64,000 bases of DNA from Polytrichum commune (taxonomy: Eukaryota; Streptophyta; Polytrichopsida; Polytrichales; Polytrichaceae): the NCBI GenBank assembly GCA_950295325.1, contig OX485803.1, positions 22,692,001 to 22,756,000 of the forward strand, written 5' to 3'. The number at the start of each line of letters is the position of its first letter. Position 1 is the first letter of the stretch. Shown here piece after piece: positions 59,095 through 64,000 of the stretch. A program made the translations under genes and the position numbers. The notes under the pieces are model-generated. The model searched no databases, was not told where the DNA came from, and worked only from the letters and a program-made list of their open reading frames with translations.

Positions 59095-59500
59095 TCCTTC
59101 CTCCCTCTTCCTTCCCCTGTTACCGTTCGGTTTAACGGAAAACGGTTACCAACCGTTTTCCGGCGGTTCCCACCAACGGTTTTACTAACATTTTCACCAA
59201 CGGCTCTCTTTTCCCCCAACCGCCATAAGGCCCGTTGTAACCGCCACTTCCGGGCCGTTGGGTAATCTTGGCGCGTCCGTCACTTGGTCCGGACCAAGGG
59301 TTTGGACCATGATTACATGGTCCGCCCATCCTATTTGACGGACCGGTCATAGTACTTATTTAGAGTCGTTTTACCGCACAAGGCGGGGTTAGAATACTCT
59401 ATTTCCTAGTACCATTAATTTTGTCCTAATAGACCCTATTATCCTCATATAAGCAAGGTAAAATACGGAAATTGAATCCGTATTTCCGTATTTCCGTCTT

Positions 59501-59935
59501 TCCGTCGAATTTGGACTCCCACAAGGGTGAGAGGATTAGCACCTCCAATCACAATCCCTTAACCCTCACCTTCAAAGTAGGGACTAATCCCCTTCCACCA
59601 AGCTTCCTTCTTCCTAAACTACCAAGGTGGATCCAAAAGTGGGCATTTAACCCGTGGAGCTCACCTTGCCTCACCTTACCCCCTACTCACATAATCAAGG
59701 CATTATCCTATTGAACTTAACCCTTGAAATAACCACCCAACACATTCTAAAGCCTAAACTTAAATCCAAACCACACTTCACTCTTTTTATGTTTTGTGAA
59801 TAATCATCACACATCAAAGTCAAACTAAAATTGGTTTCGAAGAGTTAGTCACCCCATGTGGGCACCATTTTGGGCTCACACATACCTTGCGGCGGGTGGG
59901 CTCTTGGCTTCCTACCTACCTACCTACTTTTTTCC
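59501..59935. other. Noncoding stretch at the right edge of the island
   Basis: Composition falls back to the background here. No gene recognised. A (CCTA)n run lies at 59911-59927, next to the SINE. Confidence 0.5.
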
Positions 59936-60040
59936 CTCAAGTAGAGAGAAGATTTCACAGCAGGAATCGAATCGCCAACCACTCCACTCGGAAATGGGTA
60001 CCTCTCCACTATCACCCGGTAGCTTAGGGTCATCTCGGAC
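59936..60040 (-). mobile_element. tRNA-derived SINE, copy 2 (best preserved pol III boxes)
   Basis: On the minus strand: TCCGAGATGACCCTAAGCTA, GATAGTGGAGAGGTACCC, then the B-box word GATTCGATTCC and CTGTGAAATCTTCTCTCTAC. The A-box-like part and the B box are about 50 nt apart in a head of about 72 nt, as in a tRNA. The body after CTACTTGA departs from the other copies and runs into a (TAGG)n microsatellite. Confidence 0.78.
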
Positions 60041-60239
60041 CTGACACACTTGCCAAATGACAATGTGGTGTACCATGTAACTTTGTTTGGACAAAATATC
60101 ATAGATTTATGAATGGTCAAAGTTTTGTGGACTTTAAAGAACGCGGGTTTATACAACTCATATTTTGTATTTGAGATTGGTCATTTTGACAATTATGTAA
60201 ACGACCATGTTGTAGTTATTTCAAAATTACTTCGGACCT

Positions 60240-60660
60240 TGGACAACTGCCAAAATAACTATAGTTAATTAGAAAAAATTCAAACCGATTTGAAGAACAA
60301 CTATAGTTAACTAGAAAAAATCCAAGTATTATTATATATTTGGAAAAAAATTGAGTTTTGATTTGCTTTAGTTGACGGTTTTCAATATGCTCGGGCCATT
60401 AAGGATCATCAAGAAACACCTTTATACAATCACTCGTTGTGATGGGCTCCGAAACAACCTCCATGTACACTACTAACACTACTAACACACTAGCGACACT
60501 ACAACACTACAACGAAATTCCATGAATAAGTTGAACTGAACTTTAGTTAACTAGATATATAACTATAGTTAACTACATTTTTTGGCAGGTCAAATCACGA
60601 ACAACTATAGTTACAAAAGGCAACTAGTTAACTAATAGTTGAATTAATTGGTTGGTTGTC
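60240..60660 (-). repeat. Dispersed repeat R6, copy b (inverted)
   Basis: The inverted partner of 24115-24680, with AACTATAGTTAACTAGA cores on both sides and the decayed coding stretch (about 60340-60480, minus strand), which here contains an in-frame TAA. Confidence 0.8.
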
Positions 60661-61047
60661 CAAGGTATGTATTACTTAGATTGATGGAAACAAGTGGGAG
60701 TTACACTATGCATGATAAGTAATATACCATAGTACATTAAGTATTGTATTTAGCGTCACCAATTCTATTTGTCTTGCTTAATACTAATTATACACCGCAT
60801 GTGTGGTGTCACTAACACTAAATGTAAACATGACATTATTGGTCATTCCTTGTGGAAACAAAGTGTGCATTGTAGATTTTACAATGCTAAGTGATTTTTT
60901 ATCCAAATTTCAATCATCCATGACAATAATTCATCATATAAATGTTAGGATATAAGACTTTGTTTTAATAACTGGGCAGTGGATGAACTAAAGTAAATTG
61001 GGATGACAACACTTGAAAACTTCTTCATAAACAATTGTGATTAGAAC
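60661..61047. other. AT-rich noncoding stretch
   Basis: No gene. It contains words of the family M type (ATTTAGCGTCACC, GTGTCACTAACACTAAATG) that suggest an older, broken copy at about 60700-60830. Confidence 0.45.
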
Positions 61048-61535
61048 AGTGACCATAATGACATAAAATATTTAGTGTCAAGTACATAATTTGTGAAGGG
61101 CCTAAACTAGATGCCTAGAGGTCTCAAAGTTTCACATCCACTAATTGCCAATATGATATCATTCATCAACATAAGTCACTTTCTAAAGTGAAAAAATATT
61201 TACACTGTGACATTTAGCACAACACATTGGGATACTCGAGATGATAGTTTTGCATTTTAGTATGCAAGGGGAATATATCATTGAGCATATTAATGGCAAG
61301 TGTCATTTGTGTACACATTAGTCAACTTGTAGATCATTATGTAACACATGCATGCACCTGATAACATTGTTGAACTAACTCATCCCAAGATGACGGTTAG
61401 TGCACGTGAAGGTCAAGTGTCATTAGGTGACACTAATGGTGGAGTTGTTGGTCATTAGTGTAACCTAGCATACGCCTCAAAATAGGGTAAGTGACACTAC
61501 TACACATGTGACACTAAACACCATAAACAATGTAG
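61048..61535 (+). mobile_element. CACTA-like MITE family M, 488 bp, copy 2
   Basis: Right end reversed: CTACATTGTTTATGGTGTTT followed by AGTGTCACATGTGTAGTAG. The left end is decayed but recognisable (ATAAAATATTTAGTGTCAAG). Partner of 26600-27087 and of the truncated copy at 37656. Noncoding. Confidence 0.72.
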
Positions 61536-63450
61536 GGTTCCCCATAAAAGATATGATTGAAATGTGGAAGTAGGTTGGCATTTGTCACTATTAAATAAGA
61601 AATACAATATGGACCCAAATACACCCAAGAGAGAACCCACCTAAGTAGCTCTACAGTAGACAAACCCATTTATGATACCCCCCCCAACACACCAATCTTA
61701 CTATATAGAGTCCCCTAAAGTCATGAAGTTCCACACGTGTAGTCGTCATTATCTAACGTGACGGAAAAGCCATGAAGAATCACACATTCGGCGTGATGGG
61801 AAAAAGTAAGCTAAAAGGGCACATATTTGGCTTTGTTCAAATGTGCATTAATTGTACTCAAGTTTTCATCTCCCAGTTATTAGAAATAGGTCGACCTATG
61901 CTGTGGTTATGGGTTGAAAGAGAATTCTTCCTTTGAAAATTTTACAATAATTTCAAAACTTGGAAATAATTTTTGATTTTTTTTTTCGTTAAACATTGTG
62001 AAATAGGTTTCCAGACATGTGAAAATCACCCCAATATCACATGTGTACTACATTATTACAAAATTGCTTCAGTTTTTGGAAATGGGTTTGTCTACTCCAT
62101 GAGCTAAGTGGAGCCTAGAGGTGCAATCGGCTATTTTAGAAAGGATAAGTTAAAGGCCGTGACAACACCCATTGTAACTCACAAGATCTTTTCCGGAATT
62201 GCATGTGGGACAAATGCAAAGGAAATAGTGACCCCACCACAACAAGGTTTGAAAATTGAGATGGTTTTACAAAACACGTGCCATTCACATCAAGTGTGTG
62301 ATCATCCACAATAATAGGAGTAATAAGTTATGTTGTTGGTGGTTATTTGAATCCTATATTATACTAACTTAGGTAGTTGGTAGTGCCTTGGAAGAGAGCC
62401 ATTCTCAAACAATGTTACACCGATAGGTGGAATTAGTTGCCCCATGCTAATTTGTCGACATTCCACACTAATTTGAATACTCATTATCAAGGTAACCAAG
62501 TACACTCATTTGTGTGTATTGTGGTTGTTATTGGGATGAATACATATAGTTTTCTTTTTGTAATCTAAATTTGACCCAGGATAATTTACATGGGTGAAGA
62601 GGCAACCAATTGGCAAAGGGAACTACTTGCACAAATTAGTGTGGTTGAAGCCACTAAAAGTAGTGAAAATGTATAATCGTATGTCCGTTAATACATAGGT
62701 TTTGTTCCAGTTTGGAGATTGATTCTCATTTGTTGGAAGTTTGATTTTGTGGTCACTCGCACCTGGACCTCCAACATTGGTGAACTCCTTCCCCTGTTTC
62801 TTGTAAAAGCCTCATGAAAATCCACTTTGCGAACTTATATAGATATAAATATGTTATTTTATTTTCCTTCGTTTTGTTAGTCTGCACTTGTCGCACATTT
62901 TTCTGTCTACAAGAACTGATCGGAATTTATCCGCCTTGTGTAAGTCCATTGAATACATGAGACCTATGGTGGTAACTTGGGTTACCAAATTTATAAAGTG
63001 CGTGGACGCAATTGATTAATTAATTTTATAAAGAAGACATTGAAGAGGAAAGTTGTGCTTGGGGCCGAGGCGTTGGTGTCCAAAGCTCTCGTTAGTCGTC
63101 CAAAGCATAAGGCGACCGTCCATCCTAAGTTTCTTCTCAAAGAAATAGTCCCCCTCACATGGCCTCAAACACTCCTCATGCCCCATGCTCGTGCCCAGGC
63201 GCACTCTCCGAATTAAAATTGAAGTTTTCAAAATTGTTGTCATTTTGCGGGTGAATAGAGCTCGACGAGCCCGACAATCTAAGCCATTTTTCTTCTGATT
63301 TGGACCAACTTTGAGGTAGTTATTGTAATCCACGCACACCTGGGTTGCCGCCATAGGTCTCACATGAAGTTCTAGAAGTGTCCTTCAAGACTCACTTACC
63401 TTCCTTGTGTCAACCAAACCATATAGTCTTATTAGAGCTTCTTCATATAG
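61536..63450. other. AT-rich noncoding stretch
   Basis: No supportable gene. Frames up to 115 codons (63016-63363, minus) lack a domain. No transposon end recognised. Confidence 0.5.
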
Positions 63451-63601
63451 TTCGAAATGACCCTAAACTATTGGAAGAAAGTGGAGAGGTACCCAAAACC
63501 AAACAAAGTGGATGGCGATTTAATTTCCAGCCGTGAAATCTTCTTTCTACTTGACAAAAAAACTAGCCAGGTGGCCATACGCCTCTAATATTCTAAAAAA
63601 A
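63451..63601 (+). mobile_element. tRNA-derived SINE, copy 3
   Basis: TTCGAAATGACCCTAAACTA, AGTGGAGAGGTACCC, a decayed B box (GATTTAATTTCC), GTGAAATCTTCTTTCTACTT, GGTGGCCATACGCCTCT and a 7-A tail. Same length class (151 bp) and order as copy 1. Both CpG positions of the B box are lost. Confidence 0.78.
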
Positions 63602-64000
63602 GTAATTTTGGAAAAATAAATAAAGCCTTCTTTGGCCATGCAGCCGTTAGGCTTACCAACGACATCCTAAGATTATAGCTTCTATCCCGAAGGAGAAAAA
63701 AACATAGCACCAAAAAGCTGTAAAGGTCGCCCAGGTTGTTCACTTCTCTAGCTCTATCCAGCTTAGCCTAGAGCACACTCAGCCAAGTTAATCTAACTTA
63801 TTGGGCTTCAATAGGATATATGATGTCAGATGCCACAAGTGCTGGTGCCAGTGTTACACAGACAGCCAAGGCCCGAGATTTCACTCTAGATGAGGAGGAA
63901 CAATTATGTAGGTCTTAGGGTGAATTCCCATTTAGACTGCTCACCCACCAAATTCTAGTGTGAATAAGGACAAACCCACCCAAATGTAGAGAAAATCTGG
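63602..64000. other. Noncoding stretch to the window end
   Basis: No gene or repeat boundary recognised. Confidence 0.45.

Larger units (their letters stand above)
54301..59500 (-). mobile_element. GC-rich island, probable gag-type retroelement on the minus strand
   Basis: About 5 kb with much higher GC, retained CpG and very many TCCGG/CCGGA words, set in AT-rich, CpG-poor DNA. It contains one long minus-strand reading frame (56782-58854), a 54-bp minisatellite (54808-55042), an internal diverged duplication (55870-56320) and GA/CT-rich tracts. I found no reverse transcriptase, integrase or protease, no primer-binding site and no pair of direct terminal repeats, so the borders are approximate. 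A gag-only nonautonomous LTR element (TR-GAG-like) or a gene-carrying DNA element are the leading ideas. The sharp composition change indicates a younger arrival than the surrounding repeats. Confidence 0.5.

Noticed and set aside
54301-59935. Complete LTR retrotransposon
   Set aside because: I could not find a pair of long direct terminal repeats, a tRNA-complementary primer site, a polypurine tract next to an LTR, or any pol domain.
1-64000. CRISPR arrays, bacterial operons, rRNA genes or a prophage
   Set aside because: No regularly spaced identical repeats with unique spacers, no ribosome-binding-site-led gene clusters and no rRNA-like blocks; the repeat types and composition are those of plant nuclear DNA.

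Overview
This window looks like intergenic, repeat-rich DNA from a land plant with a large genome. The evidence is an AT-rich background, no convincing intact cellular gene, a short TTTAGGG (plant telomere type) array, several families of short inverted-repeat DNA transposons with clean target-site duplications, a tRNA-derived SINE family, an L1-type LINE scrap, and one GC-rich protein-coding island resembling plant retroelement gag or 'plant mobile' proteins. Old copies carry many C-to-T and G-to-A differences, as expected of methylated plant repeats. I cannot name the species. A fern, lycophyte or gymnosperm fits the sparse genes and old repeats, but that is inference. Open frames outside the 57-59 kb island are short, compositionally biased and mostly inside recognisable repeats.

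Layout. 0-7.6 kb is AT-rich DNA with one striking array (2.06-2.32 kb) of eight short hairpin-forming units. 7.63-11.09 kb is a 3.46 kb element with long terminal inverted repeats (TIRs) beginning GGGCC and a TTA duplication, probably PIF/Harbinger; it contains a smaller inverted-repeat-bounded segment, a 320 bp tandem duplication and a 27 bp-arm hairpin. 12-20.5 kb holds a telomere-repeat patch, a foldback palindrome, local duplications, a 499 bp MITE, an adjacent CACTA-like MITE and a 123 bp-arm inverted repeat. 22.2-23.7 kb pairs with 51.2-52.1 kb: the second copy is the empty site of a 499 bp MITE in the first, and both end in a 274 bp block that is almost identical. 24.1-24.7 and 60.2-60.7 kb are inverted copies of a repeat carrying a decayed but recognisable peptide-coding stretch. 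26.6-47.9 kb is mostly old repeat with MITEs at 26.6, 37.7, 41.3 and 46.6 kb (the last a hAT with a perfect 8 bp duplication) and a SINE at 34.1 kb. 48.1 kb holds a LINE ORF1 scrap.

54.3-59.5 kb is a GC-rich, CpG-retaining island unlike its surroundings. It holds a minus-strand reading frame of 690 codons interrupted by one in-frame TAG, with a 54 bp minisatellite and a diverged internal duplication on its 3' side. It is the only part that looks like a recently acquired protein-coding element. The genes do not form a pathway; the window is best read as a record of transposition, tandem duplication and decay.
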